64,000 nucleotides of DNA from SZAS-103 sp038226665 (GTDB lineage: Bacteria > Pseudomonadota > Gammaproteobacteria > Xanthomonadales > Xanthomonadaceae): positions 31,085 to 95,084 of the forward strand of contig JBBRQI010000011.1 of the NCBI GenBank assembly GCA_038226665.1, read 5' to 3'. Of this stretch, positions 53,803 through 63,859 are shown piece after piece. The first letter of the stretch is position 1. Each line of letters begins with the position of its first letter. A program made the translations under genes and the position numbers. Under the pieces are notes generated by a model, which worked only from the letters and a program-made list of their open reading frames with translations, ran no database searches and had not been told where the DNA came from.

Positions 53803-54069
53803 ATGCCCTGTCTCTTCGCTGTCTTCGCACTGCTCACGCCGCGCATCGTGATCGTTTTGCTGTGGCTGTTCAGCCACTGGCTCCACGGCATTTTCGCGAG
53901 CCCGCTATGGCCGGTGCTTGGCTTTCTCTTTCTGCCAACGACACTGCTTTGGTACGTCGCGGTGTTGCACTGGTTCGGTGGGCAGTGGACATTGATTCCT
54001 GCAGTCGGCCTCGTGATCGCGCTGATCATCGACATATCGCCCGCAAGCGGTCGCCGTCGCGCGAGATGA
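53803..54069 (+). CDS. Small membrane protein of unknown function
   Basis: This 88-residue protein has three hydrophobic stretches (ALLTPRIVIVLLWLFSHWL, VLGFLFLPTTLLWYVAVL, LIPAVGLVIALIIDI) and AAGGAGA upstream. It resembles small inner-membrane proteins of unknown role. Confidence 0.62.
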   Translation: MPCLFAVFALLTPRIVIVLLWLFSHWLHGIFASPLWPVLGFLFLPTTLLWYVAVLHWFGGQWTLIPAVGLVIALIIDISPASGRRRAR

Positions 54070-54291
54070 AAGCAATCATCCAAGCCGTGCGAGCGTGAGT
54101 GGCAGCGATTGCCCATGACGTGGCGCAGGCGCGACTGCAGCCATTGGTGGATCGGGTGCGGGAAGGCGACCGTGACATTCGCGTGCTTTTCGGTTTCCAC
54201 CGTTTGAATCCCGAAGCAAGACTGTGGATCGGTGCGCGATTTCGACGCGGCGTTCGGAGTACGGTGAGGGGCCGAAATCCTCCGTACGGAG

Positions 54292-57200
54292 ATGGTTTTG
54301 TCCAAAGTGATGGGCCACGGTCCACTTATCCAGCACTTGCTGTCCGGCGCCTTGATCGCGCTCGGCTACATCGTGCTCGTCGGTTGGGTGACGCGACAGG
54401 CCTGGATGGTCCAGCCGCTGCCGCACATGCCTGCGATGGTCGCCAGCTCTGCCTTGTGTTTCGCGATGGCGGGCATTGCACTGGTGGGAGTGGGGCAGGG
54501 CGATGCGCTCCGACGCAGCGTCGTCCGCATCCTGGGCGCCATGTTGATCGCGATACCGCTGGTGATCCTCGCGCAGGATCTGTTCGCGGTGCCGCAGTTA
54601 TTCGACTGGACGAAGTTGCATGGCTGGCTCGACGACGGCAATCCAACCTCAGGTCGGATGGATTCGTATTCGCGCGTAGGCTTCATGTTGGAAGGCGTTG
54701 TGCTGCTCGCGTTGTCGCGGGAGCGACTGCAACGCAGCGAGCGCACGATACCGATCGCGTTGCTGGTGTTGGTCGTCATCGCCGCCGCCGGCTTGCTCGG
54801 CTCGTGGCTCGCCACCGATCTCGTGTTCCTGCACATGGCGATTCCAACCGCGCTCGGCATGCTGGCGATGGCGCTGTGCAGTTGGGAAGCATGGAAACAA
54901 CGCGTCGATCCGCGCCCGGCACAGCAGCCGCAACCGGCGGATCGCATCGTCGGCACCTCGGCCGTCATCCTCATCGTCGTTGCGCTGATCGCTGGCGTGT
55001 CGGGTTTCGCGCTGCTGGAAGCGCAATTGCTGTGGATGATCCTGCTGCTGGCGGCGCTGATCGCATTCGGTTTGCTGCTGCTGCGCTCGAAGGTGCATCC
55101 GCTGGCGATCCGGCTTGCGAGCTCGGAGGTAGCGAACCGCGAAGCGCACGACGAGATCGCCGCGATCGTCGGCGGCATCGCCGACGGGCTCATCACGGTC
55201 GATGAATCGAGCCGCATCGTCGCGGCCAATCCCGCCGCAGGGCGCATGTTCGGCCATGCCGGCGACGGCCTAGTGGGCCGCGACTTCAACGAATTGCTGC
55301 CGCTGGAGTTTCGCGCTGCGCGTTCGAGCGGCATGCGCCGTTACATCATGGACGGCGCTGAGCGCATTGCCGGCCGCAGCGTCGAGCTGGTCGGTTTGCG
55401 CAAGGATGGTTCGGAATTCCCGATCGAATTGTCGGTGGATACCGTCAAGCGGTCGAGCGGATACCTCTACGTCGGCGTCGTGCGCGATGCGACTGCACGG
55501 CAGAAAGCGGGGCAGGCGCTGTTGCTCGAAAAGGAACGACTGCGCGTCACCCTGCATTCGATCGGCGATGCAGTGATCACCACCGACACGCACGGCGTGG
55601 TCACCTACATGAATCCGGTTGCGGAACAACTTGTTGGCTGGCGCAGCGTCGAAGCGATCGGCCAGCGCATCGAGGTGGTGTATGCGATCGTGCATGCCGC
55701 ATTCGGCGACAGGGCGCAGAGCCCGGTCTCCTTTGTGCTGACGACGGGCGCGGTCGGTGGCAAATCCGACGATACGATCCTCGTGCGCCGCGATGGCACG
55801 CGCGTGGACATCGATGATTCCGCGTCGCCGATCCGCGATGGCGACGGGACGATCGTCGGCGTGGTGCTGGTGTTCCGCGATGCCACACAGGCACGGCGTT
55901 TGACTGGCCGGATCAACCACCAGGCGACGCACGATGCGTTGACCGACCTCATGAACCGTCGCGAGTTCGAGCGGCAGCTGACGGCGACGCTTGATGGCGA
56001 GGGGCCGCAGAGTCACGGTCATGTGCTGCTGTTCATCGATCTCGACCAGTTCAAGATCGTCAACGACACCGCTGGCCATGCGGCAGGCGACAAACTGCTG
56101 AAGCAGGTGTCCGGCCTGCTCAAGGGTTGTCTGCGAAGCTCCGACCAGCTCGCGCGCATGGGCGGCGACGAATTCGCCGTGCTGCTGCGCGATTGCCCGA
56201 TCGAGCCAGGCATACGCGTCGCCGAAGCATTGCGGCAAATTGTCGCCGACATCCGCTTCGACTGGGAAGGATCGCTGTTCCGGATCGGCGCGAGCATCGG
56301 CCTGGTGCATTTCGAAGCCGGCGCTGCGCTGTCCCAGCTGTTGAGCGAAGCGGATTCCGCGTGCTACCTCGCCAAGGACAAGGGACGCAACCGCATCTAC
56401 GTGCACAACGCCGTGGACGAGGACGTCATGCGCCGTAGCGGCGAACTCAACTGGACATCGCGCATCCATGCAGCGCTCGCCGACAATCGTTTCGTGCTGT
56501 TCGCGCAGAAGATCGTCCCGGTTTCCGGAGCGCGCAACCGTGAAGCGCATTACGAATTGCTGGTGCGCATGCGCGACCAGCACGGCGAACTGGTGCCGCC
56601 GACGGCATTCATTCCCGCCGCCGAACGCTATGGCCTGATGCCGGCGATCGATCGCTGGGTCGTTGCGCATGCGCTTGAAAACCTCGCGATGGCGCGTGCA
56701 CGCGGCGCAAAGACGATGCTGTTCTCGATCAACCTGTCCGGCACGACCCTGGCCGACGACGGATTCATCGACTTCGTCGAAGACCAGTTCCGCTTGCACG
56801 GCGTGCCGCACGACAGGGTCTGTTTCGAGATCACCGAAACCGCCGCGATTTCCAACCTGATCCAGGCCGGTCGTTTCATCGGCCGGCTCAAGCAACTCGG
56901 TTGCAAGTTCTCGCTGGACGATTTAGGCGCGGGCATGTCGTCGTTCACCTACCTCAAGCACTTGCAGGTCGATTTCCTCAAGATCGACGGCAGCTTCGTC
57001 CGCAACATCGTCAACGACGAGATCGACGCCTCGATGGTGGATGCGATCAATCGCGTCGGCCATGTCATGGGCATCAAGACGGTCGCTGAATTCGTCGAGG
57101 ACGATGCGATCCTGCAACGCCTGCGTTTCATCGGCGTCGACTATGCGCAGGGTTACGGCATCGACCTGCCATGCCCGCTCGCGTCCATCATGCCGCCGCG

Positions 57201-57297
57201 CGCTGCTACTTCCAATGGCGATGGCGAGCGTGCATTGCGGATCGGCGGGGAAGCGGAGCAGTCGAGCGCCACGAGTTCGCGCTGGAACGCCAAGTGA
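54292..57297 (+). CDS. Membrane PAS-GGDEF-EAL signalling protein
   Basis: The protein has 1001 residues. The N-terminal 270 residues contain about 7-8 membrane helices. Two PAS domains follow (about 288-405 and 414-535). The GGDEF motif is GGDEF at 624-628 (RMGGDEFAVLL), intact for diguanylate cyclase. The EAL domain has ELL at about 755-757 instead of EAL, yet its Asn, Glu and metal residues (for example Asp876-Asp877 in LDDLGAG, Lys897 in LKIDGSF) look conserved. It is expected to make and/or degrade cyclic di-GMP. No partner gene is adjacent. Confidence 0.9.
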   Translation: MVLSKVMGHGPLIQHLLSGALIALGYIVLVGWVTRQAWMVQPLPHMPAMVASSALCFAMAGIALVGVGQGDALRRSVVRILGAMLIAIPLVILAQDLFAVPQLFDWTKLHGWLDDGNPTSGRMDSYSRVGFMLEGVVLLALSRERLQRSERTIPIALLVLVVIAAAGLLGSWLATDLVFLHMAIPTALGMLAMALCSWEAWKQRVDPRPAQQPQPADRIVGTSAVILIVVALIAGVSGFALLEAQLLWMILLLAALIAFGLLLLRSKVHPLAIRLASSEVANREAHDEIAAIVGGIADGLITVDESSRIVAANPAAGRMFGHAGDGLVGRDFNELLPLEFRAARSSGMRRYIMDGAERIAGRSVELVGLRKDGSEFPIELSVDTVKRSSGYLYVGVVRDATARQKAGQALLLEKERLRVTLHSIGDAVITTDTHGVVTYMNPVAEQLVGWRSVEAIGQRIEVVYAIVHAAFGDRAQSPVSFVLTTGAVGGKSDDTILVRRDGTRVDIDDSASPIRDGDGTIVGVVLVFRDATQARRLTGRINHQATHDALTDLMNRREFERQLTATLDGEGPQSHGHVLLFIDLDQFKIVNDTAGHAAGDKLLKQVSGLLKGCLRSSDQLARMGGDEFAVLLRDCPIEPGIRVAEALRQIVADIRFDWEGSLFRIGASIGLVHFEAGAALSQLLSEADSACYLAKDKGRNRIYVHNAVDEDVMRRSGELNWTSRIHAALADNRFVLFAQKIVPVSGARNREAHYELLVRMRDQHGELVPPTAFIPAAERYGLMPAIDRWVVAHALENLAMARARGAKTMLFSINLSGTTLADDGFIDFVEDQFRLHGVPHDRVCFEITETAAISNLIQAGRFIGRLKQLGCKFSLDDLGAGMSSFTYLKHLQVDFLKIDGSFVRNIVNDEIDASMVDAINRVGHVMGIKTVAEFVEDDAILQRLRFIGVDYAQGYGIDLPCPLASIMPPRAATSNGDGERALRIGGEAEQSSATSSRWNAK

Positions 57298-57398
57298 AAA
57301 GCGTGGCGAGCGCTTGCAATGAGCCAAGAGAACTGCATGTCCACCGCTGCAAGTCGTAGAGCCGCCACCCTTGGCTCCTTTGCGCTCAGCCTGAAATA

Positions 57399-57430
57399 GA
57401 AACCCGCCGCGGAGGCGGGTTTCAGGAGCA
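57399..57430 (+). terminator. Rho-independent terminator after the GGDEF-EAL gene
   Basis: GAAACCCGCC (57399-57408) pairs with GGCGGGTTTC (57414-57423) around GCGGA. A weak T-tract follows. It lies about 100 bases after the stop of the GGDEF-EAL gene and before the hsd locus. Confidence 0.75.
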
Positions 57431-57535
57431 TTTTAGGACTTGGTTGGACTGCCTAAAACACTGTGTTGGTGCCAGAAGTGGCCTCGAACAGATCGATGTA
57501 AGCCTTGGAGCGGATTTATGGACAGACCTGCTCGG

Positions 57536-58743
57536 TCATGCCACGCGCACCTGGCCGTTCATCAGCAGGGGGAGGAGCCAGTCGCGGAGTTGGATAAGTT
57601 CGACGTTCTGTCGCCTACCGTTTTCGATTGAAGCGAAGAATTGCTTGACAATTTCGTCGTATCTGATGGCTACGTGATGATCTGGGGTGACTATCAGCGA
57701 ATCTTTAAGAAATTTGAAATGACGAGCGTAGCCATAGTTTGACAAGTCAATCTTGCATATGGCTTGAAAGAAACAAAATGGGGCTACACGTGTCGTGTTT
57801 GGGATCAGCACTTGCGTCCCATCAGCGCCTCGTGCGTAGCTGAAGCAAACGAGCTTCACTATCCGCGTGTGATCTCCGAACACGATGTGCGGCGTGTCGA
57901 TATCGATTCTTGCATCGACGTCATCGGTGTATCCGCAAATGAAATCGGCACCTTGGTCAACAACTGGGATGCGGCCAATTTCTTTCACGAAGGCAGTTGG
58001 CACTTTTTTCGCGTTGGGTTGCTTGAGAAGCAAATCACCAACCAGCCCTACACCCCACCCCGCCGGAATCTCGCGCTTGAGGCTGTCGTTCCAGGCCATC
58101 GCCCCGCCGCTGGACTTGTAGGGGCGGCCGCGGGCGTCGGGGAAGTCGAACTGCACGAACCAGTAGTCATAGATCGTCTTCGCCAGCGCTTCCAGCTCGG
58201 CGTTCATGCGGTTGTTCAGGTCGATCTTGGCATCGAGCGCCGACAAGACGGCAGCGACTTGTCGCTGGATCGTTGGTGGCGGCAACAAGAACGGATAGCT
58301 TTGAATTTGCTCTTTGCTGATATGCGGCACCAGCGAACCGGTCGTGACGCCTTTGATGTACTTGGCATACGAGGCCCCAGCGACGACGTAGTGCAAAAAG
58401 GTGGCGTCTGTATCGCCGTTTGTCCGCAGTCGGGCAGTTCGTTGCACAAGCAGGAGGGCGTATCTTGCGGTCGGATTCTTGCGTGCTTGAGCCCTGCGCC
58501 GACCCAAGGGCGATCCATGGCCAGCACGATATCGCCGACTCGAAGTTCGAACGCTGAGTACTCGCGAGCGGAGTCTTTCGACAACAATTTCGCATCAATC
58601 CATTGAACGCACCCTTGGCTGATGTTGTCTCCGCGCAACAGTCGCACACCGTCATGCGATTCACAGAAGTCATCGCTGCTAAACGGATAGCCAACGAATA
58701 CCTCCGCCTCGGCACCGAGAGTCGTTTTCTTGCCCTCAAGCAT
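57536..58743 (-). pseudogene. hsdS: Type I restriction specificity subunit HsdS, frameshifted
   Basis: The frame starting at 58743 (MLEGKKTTLGAEAEVFVGYP) encodes the first target-recognition domain and is lost after 'RIRPQDTP' near 58460. A second frame ending at 57536 picks up with ALLLVQRTARLRTNGDTDAT and continues through the conserved region and the second target-recognition domain. One missing base near 58459-58461 explains the shift. Each half aligns with HsdS architecture (two recognition domains with helical spacers). Sequence error cannot be excluded. It overlaps hsdM by 8 bases. Confidence 0.82.
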
Positions 58744-60376
58744 CGATCACCAGCCTTGATAGTTTCTCTTCAACGGAGCTTTGCAGCGTGTTTGATTCGG
58801 CAAACATTGCCGCCAGAGTCGACCGGTATGCTGCGATCCGACCGGCGAACTCCGCTGGCGTCAGAGCCTCGTATTCAATCTTCACCTCAAAATACTGCCC
58901 CGCACTCAACGAATAATTCTTCGCGGCGATGGCATCCCAACCCACCACCACCGAGAAATCCTCCACCGTCTCGCGGGCGTTGAAGGTGTCCACGATGCGC
59001 TGCTCCTCGGCGTGGCTGAGCAGGGTCTTCTGGTTCTTGCCTTCCTTGACCTTCTCGCCCAGCGCGGACGCATCAATCAGCACCACCGCGTCGTGCGCGG
59101 CGCTGTCGAGAAACAGGATCGAGACATTGGTGCCGGTGGTCGCGAAGATGTTGCTCGGCATGGAGACCACGCCAGCGATCATCTTCTCGTCCACCAGCTT
59201 CTGGCGGATGCGCAGCTCGATGCCGCTGGCCGCCGTGATGAAACCCGTCGGCACGACCACGGCGGCTTTTCCGCCGGGCTTGAGGCTGGCGATGATGTGC
59301 TGGATGAACAGCAAATAGATCGCCATCTTGTCCGTCGCCTTGTTCGGCACCTTGGGGATGCCGGCGAAGAAGCGGGTGGCGTTGGCGTCGGTGTCGAGGT
59401 CGTCGCGGAAGTCCGAGAAGTCCATCTTGAACGGCGGATTGGAAACGATGTAGTCGAACCGCCGCAGCGCCTTTCCTTCCTTGTGCACCGGATGCAGGAT
59501 GGTGTTGCCCTGGGTGATGTGCGGAATCGAGTGCACCAGCTTGTTGAGCACCAGGTTCAGGCGCAGCAGGCTGGAGGATTTCTGCGAGATGTCCTGCGCG
59601 AAGACGCTGCAATTTTGCTCGCCGATGGCGTGGGCGAGCGCCATCAGCAGGGTGCCGGAACCCGATGCGGGGTCGTAACAGGTGACGTCCTTCACCTTGC
59701 CGCGCTTGTCCACGGGCACGAGGATGTCGGCCATGATCGTGGCCACCGCATGCGGGGTGTAGTACTCGGCGTACTTGCCGCCGTTGTCCTTGTTGTAGTC
59801 CTTGATGAGGTATTCGAATAGGGCCGCGTAGAAGTCGTACTTCTGTTCGAACAGGTGTTCGAAGCTCACACCGACGAGCTTGTTGAACAGCGCGCGCACG
59901 AAGCCATCCTTGCGGTCGGCGCTGCCGGTGACGTATTCGCTGAGGCGGTCGAACAGCGGCACCTTCTCGCCGTCGTCGGTGCGCACCGCGAAGATCTCGT
60001 GGTTGGCGGCGGCGATGGCGATCAGGGTGTCGTCGAAGCGGCGCGCGAAGCCGGGTTCGCTCTGGCGGTTGAACAGGCTGGGGATGAGCTGGTCGGCGGT
60101 CAGGCGTGGCACGTCGGGCCCGAGTTGCAGTTCCAGCATCTCGCGCTGGTCGGCAGGCAGGGCCTGCCATGCGGCGATCCAGTCGCCCGCCTTGGCCAGC
60201 GCTGGTTCGATGCGCTTCATCTCGTGCGCGAATTTGTCGCTCAGCAGCTTGTACAGGAAGGTCTGGACGATGATCTTGTATTCGTTGCCGTCGTTGCCGA
60301 GGCCATTGCTGGCGCACACGGCCTTGAGGCCGTCGATCAGGTCGCGCGATTGCTGCTGGTAGCTTGGTTGGGCCAT
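58736..60376 (-). CDS. hsdM: Type I DNA methyltransferase subunit HsdM
   Basis: This 546-residue protein has motif I region DPASGSGTLLMALAHAIG and the catalytic NPPF (IVSNPPFKMDF), the N6-adenine methylase signature. It needs HsdS for target choice; with the frameshifted hsdS it may be inactive or act in part. It starts 6 bases after the toxin gene. Confidence 0.94.
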   Translation of the reverse strand: MAQPSYQQQSRDLIDGLKAVCASNGLGNDGNEYKIIVQTFLYKLLSDKFAHEMKRIEPALAKAGDWIAAWQALPADQREMLELQLGPDVPRLTADQLIPSLFNRQSEPGFARRFDDTLIAIAAANHEIFAVRTDDGEKVPLFDRLSEYVTGSADRKDGFVRALFNKLVGVSFEHLFEQKYDFYAALFEYLIKDYNKDNGGKYAEYYTPHAVATIMADILVPVDKRGKVKDVTCYDPASGSGTLLMALAHAIGEQNCSVFAQDISQKSSSLLRLNLVLNKLVHSIPHITQGNTILHPVHKEGKALRRFDYIVSNPPFKMDFSDFRDDLDTDANATRFFAGIPKVPNKATDKMAIYLLFIQHIIASLKPGGKAAVVVPTGFITAASGIELRIRQKLVDEKMIAGVVSMPSNIFATTGTNVSILFLDSAAHDAVVLIDASALGEKVKEGKNQKTLLSHAEEQRIVDTFNARETVEDFSVVVGWDAIAAKNYSLSAGQYFEVKIEYEALTPAEFAGRIAAYRSTLAAMFAESNTLQSSVEEKLSRLVIDA

Positions 60377-60382
60377 GAATGT

Positions 60383-60703
60383 TTATGCCTTCGCCTGTCT
60401 GGCGCGAGACGCAAGTTGCTTCTTGCGGAGCAACCGTTCGGTGCGCATGACGTTAAGGATGAAGACCTTGTTTCCGTCGTGGCGATAGAAGACACGGCAA
60501 GGTGGCTCCACGATCTGGCGATATCGGGATCGCCGCAGCTCCTGCGGCCGGCTTCCGCTGTCCGGATGATCTGCCAGTTGTTCGACATGGGCGAAGATGC
60601 GCTTGACCAACTCCGAGGCCGCGGCAGGATTTTCCAATGCGATGTAGTCTGCAATGGCATCCAGGTCGCTCAAGGCCGGCTCCGACCAGACTATTTCAGC
60701 CAT
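60383..60703 (-). CDS. RelE/ParE-superfamily toxin
   Basis: This 106-residue protein begins MAEIVWSEPALSDLDAIADYI and has the ParE/RelE pattern (YIALENPAAASELVKRIF, SRYRQIVEPPCRVFYRHDGNKVFILNVMRTER). It overlaps the antitoxin by 13 bases. ParE members target gyrase, RelE members mRNA; which applies is unknown. Confidence 0.85.
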   Translation of the reverse strand: MAEIVWSEPALSDLDAIADYIALENPAAASELVKRIFAHVEQLADHPDSGSRPQELRRSRYRQIVEPPCRVFYRHDGNKVFILNVMRTERLLRKKQLASRARQAKA

Positions 60704-60948
60704 CTGGCAAGCCGCTTCCTGGCCTGGGCATGGGTCGCCACGCGGCCCTCTGCAACAGCTTGTTCACCCCGTGCTATCCCCTCAAGCACAGCCATGCGCT
60801 GTTGCAGGAGCAGGTAGCTCTCCACGTCGACGAGATAGGCGCTGGGCAGGCCATGCTGAGTGATGAGAATAGGCTGCTTGTCCCGCTCGATGTCCGAGAG
60901 GAGCTCAGTGGCCTGCCGCTTGAGAGTGGTGACGAGTTCTGTTCGCAT
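60691..60948 (-). CDS. Phd/YefM-type antitoxin
   Basis: This 85-residue protein has the Phd/YefM N-terminal DNA-binding pattern (TTLKRQATELLSDIERDKQP) and 'ILITQHGLPSAYLVDVESYLLL'. It lies first in the pair, as usual for antitoxins. A palindrome lies directly upstream (60952-60969). Confidence 0.87.
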   Translation of the reverse strand: MRTELVTTLKRQATELLSDIERDKQPILITQHGLPSAYLVDVESYLLLQQRMAVLEGIARGEQAVAEGRVATHAQARKRLARWLK

Positions 60949-60951
60949 GAA

Positions 60952-60969
60952 GTGACACTACAGTATCAC
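60952..60969. promoter_or_regulatory. Palindrome upstream of antitoxin (probable TA operator)
   Basis: GTGACACT-ac-AGTATCAC is an inverted repeat with 8-base arms and one mismatch, 4 bases before the antitoxin ATG. Phd/YefM antitoxins bind such palindromes to repress their operon. Confidence 0.6.
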
Positions 60970-61075
60970 TACGAGGTGCGCAAACGATCGTCCTTCCTGT
61001 CCGTCGAAAACCAGGTTCGCGGCGTTGGGCAGCTAGACCGGCAGCATGTTGGCGCTGCCTTTCTCCGTCCATGGC

Positions 61076-63859
61076 TCACAACGACAGCCGGCCCTGCGAT
61101 TCGTTGAGGTACTCCCGCACCAGCAACTGGTTGATCAGGCGACAGGTGTCTGCGTCGGGGCCGGGTGGTTGGGCGTTGAACGAGCGCACGACGATCGGCA
61201 TGAGCTGCCGTTCGAAATACTCCGGCGTGCCCAGCAACTGGCTGTTGCCCAGCACCGCGCGGTCGGTGGCCTGTTTCACTTCACTCAAGGCGGAGTGCAG
61301 GCGAACCGGATTGTCACCGAGACGGTGCGATTCGAGCAGGCGCTTGTGCACGCGCATCAGCTTGGCGTCGCCGCCATAGCGCGCTGCAAGGTTGGCGTCG
61401 GTGCGGTTGAGTTCGCGGGCGCGATGTTCGAGCTCGCGCAGCACGACGATGTTGGCCTGCATTTCCTGCTGGCTTACTTCGCTGAGCTTGCGTGCCTTGA
61501 ACAGGCGTTCGAGTTCTTCCTTGAGCTTGATCCATGCGGGATCTTTCGGGTCCTGGGTGGCGGCGAGGGTTTCGCGGGTGCGGCGCAGCACGTCCTTCAA
61601 TTCGTCGGCCAGCCTAAGTTCGGCCTCGCCGATCTTCTCGAACTTGAAGATCACGTCCTCCAGCGCCTGATTGAGCAGGCCGGACGTGTCATCTGCATGC
61701 TCCAGATGTTCCTTGAGATTCAGCGCTGCCAGCGCGTTCTGTGCCTCGATGTGCAAGTGGCGCAATTTGTGGAAGTCGAGCAGTCCGGCAAGCTCCGCGT
61801 GGCCGCCGAGGCGGATCAGGTTATAGAGCTCGCGCGCGAGGGTGAGCGCCTTGACGATGGCGAGCAAGGTCTGACGATCCCGGACCTCGCCGATCTGCTG
61901 CGAGAACAGTTCAGCGTCGTCCAGCGCGTAGGCGAACAGCGCCTGGCGGATGGCTTCGACGTCGGCGCGAATCTCCTCGGCGCTCTTGAACAGGTGACTG
62001 TAGTGCTGCATCTCGTCGCCGAGTTCGGCGGTGAGCTCGTCGTAGTAGTTGCGGTTGGCCTTGTCGAACTCGGCCTGGATGTCGGCGAAGTCCACCACGT
62101 AGCCGTAGCGGAAGCTCCCGTAGCGGCGATTGACGCGGGTCAGCGCCTGCAGCAGGTTGTGGTCCTTGATGACGCGGCCGAAATAGAGTTTCTTCAAGCG
62201 CGGCGCGTCGAATCCGGTCAGCAGCATGTTGAAGACGAACAGCAGGTCGATGCGTCCCTTCTTGAAATCCTTGATCTCCGTTTCGCGGGAACCCTTGTCG
62301 CCCTCGTCATGCAGGATCAGGGACGCGGTGAGCGGCTGCCGTCCGTAGGGCGCCGGATCGTCGGCGACGCGAACCCGTTGAAATACGGGATCGTTGGCCG
62401 GCTCGGCGACGATGTCGACGGCAACGGGCAACATCAGGCGCTCGAACTGGCGGTGCAGTTCGCGCGCCTGTTCGGAGCTGTCGCAGATGACCATCGCGCC
62501 GATCCTGTCGTCGCCGAAGGTGGTCCTCGACTGCACGAAGTCGCGCAGGATGTAATCCAGCATGGCGGCGACGAAACGTGGATGTGCGTACAGCGTCTTG
62601 CGCTCGATGCCGCCTTGGCGCACTTCGATGTCGGCCAGCGCCTGCTGCAGCTGCATCCTGTAGCGGGTGGCGATCTCCTCGCGGATCAGGCGCAGGGTGT
62701 AGCCGTCGGCGATGGATGCGTTGTAGTAGTAGGTGTGAATGTAGTCGCCGAACAGCGCCTTCGACTGCAATTGATCGCCGATCAACGGGGTGCCGGTGAG
62801 GCCGATCTTGATGGCGTTGCGGTCGGACTGCTCCAGATTGGCCAGGAAGCTGCCGCGCGGGTTGTAGCTGCGGTGCACCTCGTCGAGGAAATACACGCGC
62901 TGGACGTTGAGGTTGTAGTCCCGCGCGGCGGCGACGTCCGGATCATCCTTGAACTTCTGGATGTTGACGACGGTGATCTCTAGAGCACCGCGGTCGTTGC
63001 GCGCAGCGCCGCCCTGCTTGATGTCGCAGGCGAAGGCCTCGCGGCTGTCGATGACGTGCACAGTGAGGCCGCGCAGGCGGAATTCATCGCGGGCCTGCTT
63101 GAGCAGGTCGAGGCGGTCGACGATGAAGTAGAAGCGCGCGACCTGGTTGCGCTGCTGGAACCAGTCGGTGAGGAAGCGGACGTTGTAGTACGCCAGCGCG
63201 GTCTTGCCGCTGCCCTGGGTGTGCCAGACGATGCCTTTGCGCACGTCAGCGGCCAGCCGTTCGGCGATGGCCAGCGTCGCGAACAACTGCGGGTAGCGCA
63301 TGACGTGCTTCTGGATGCCTTCCTCCTCGTCCAGCCAGGCGAAGGCGTATCGCAGGATGAAGGCCAGCCGCTGCCGGCTGAACAACGAAGTGAGCAGGCG
63401 ATGGGTCGGCGTGTCGGCGGACTTGTTGCGCTCGAACTCCGGCGTGCCCTTGATGCTGGCCAGGTTGGTATCGGTGAGGACGATGTCCTGTACTTCCTGC
63501 GTTAGCGGCCCGATAGCGCCGGCCAGTTCCGCGGCGCGCTCCTCGCGGAAATAGTTGAAGTGCGCCGTACCGTAGGTCGATGCGGCGTAGAACGCGCCCT
63601 GCACGGGGTCGATCGCCGTGTCGTCGTACTCCATGTTGTTGGAGAACGCCTGCAACTGGATCAGGTTGAAGAAGTGCCGGAACTTGCGGTTGGCGTGGCG
63701 GCGATCCATGCGGCTGCGCTCTTCGAGCACGCCACCCTGGTTCATGCGTTTCTTCACCTCGATGATCGCCAACGGCAGGCCGTTGACCAGCAGGGTGATG
63801 TCCGGACGGAAGTTGTCTTCGCCGTTTTCGAAAGTCAGTTCGGTGACGACATGCCAACT
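61076..63859 (-). pseudogene. hsdR: Type I restriction subunit HsdR, N-terminus removed by an IS
   Basis: The frame encodes most of HsdR. The nuclease core is PDITLLVNGLPLAIIEVKK (Asp and Glu-x-Lys of the PD-(D/E)xK site). The helicase has HTQGSGKTALAYY (motif I), DEVHRS (motif II), GLTGTPL and ALTRVNRRYG. The HsdR N-terminal 80 or so residues are missing: native sequence stops near 63859 (SSWHVV), where IS sequence starts. The open frame happens to run on through the IS to 63991, so a chimeric start is possible. Without the N-terminus and with broken hsdS the enzyme is unlikely to restrict. Confidence 0.85.

Noticed and set aside
57298..57535. tRNA attachment site for the restriction island
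   Set aside because: No tRNA-like cloverleaf or direct repeat was found; only a terminator.
61046..62983. Long plus-strand open frame of 645 codons opposite hsdR
   Set aside because: It is antisense to clear HsdR helicase motifs, has a low-complexity Val/Gln/Glu-rich composition, and arises from GC-rich third positions.
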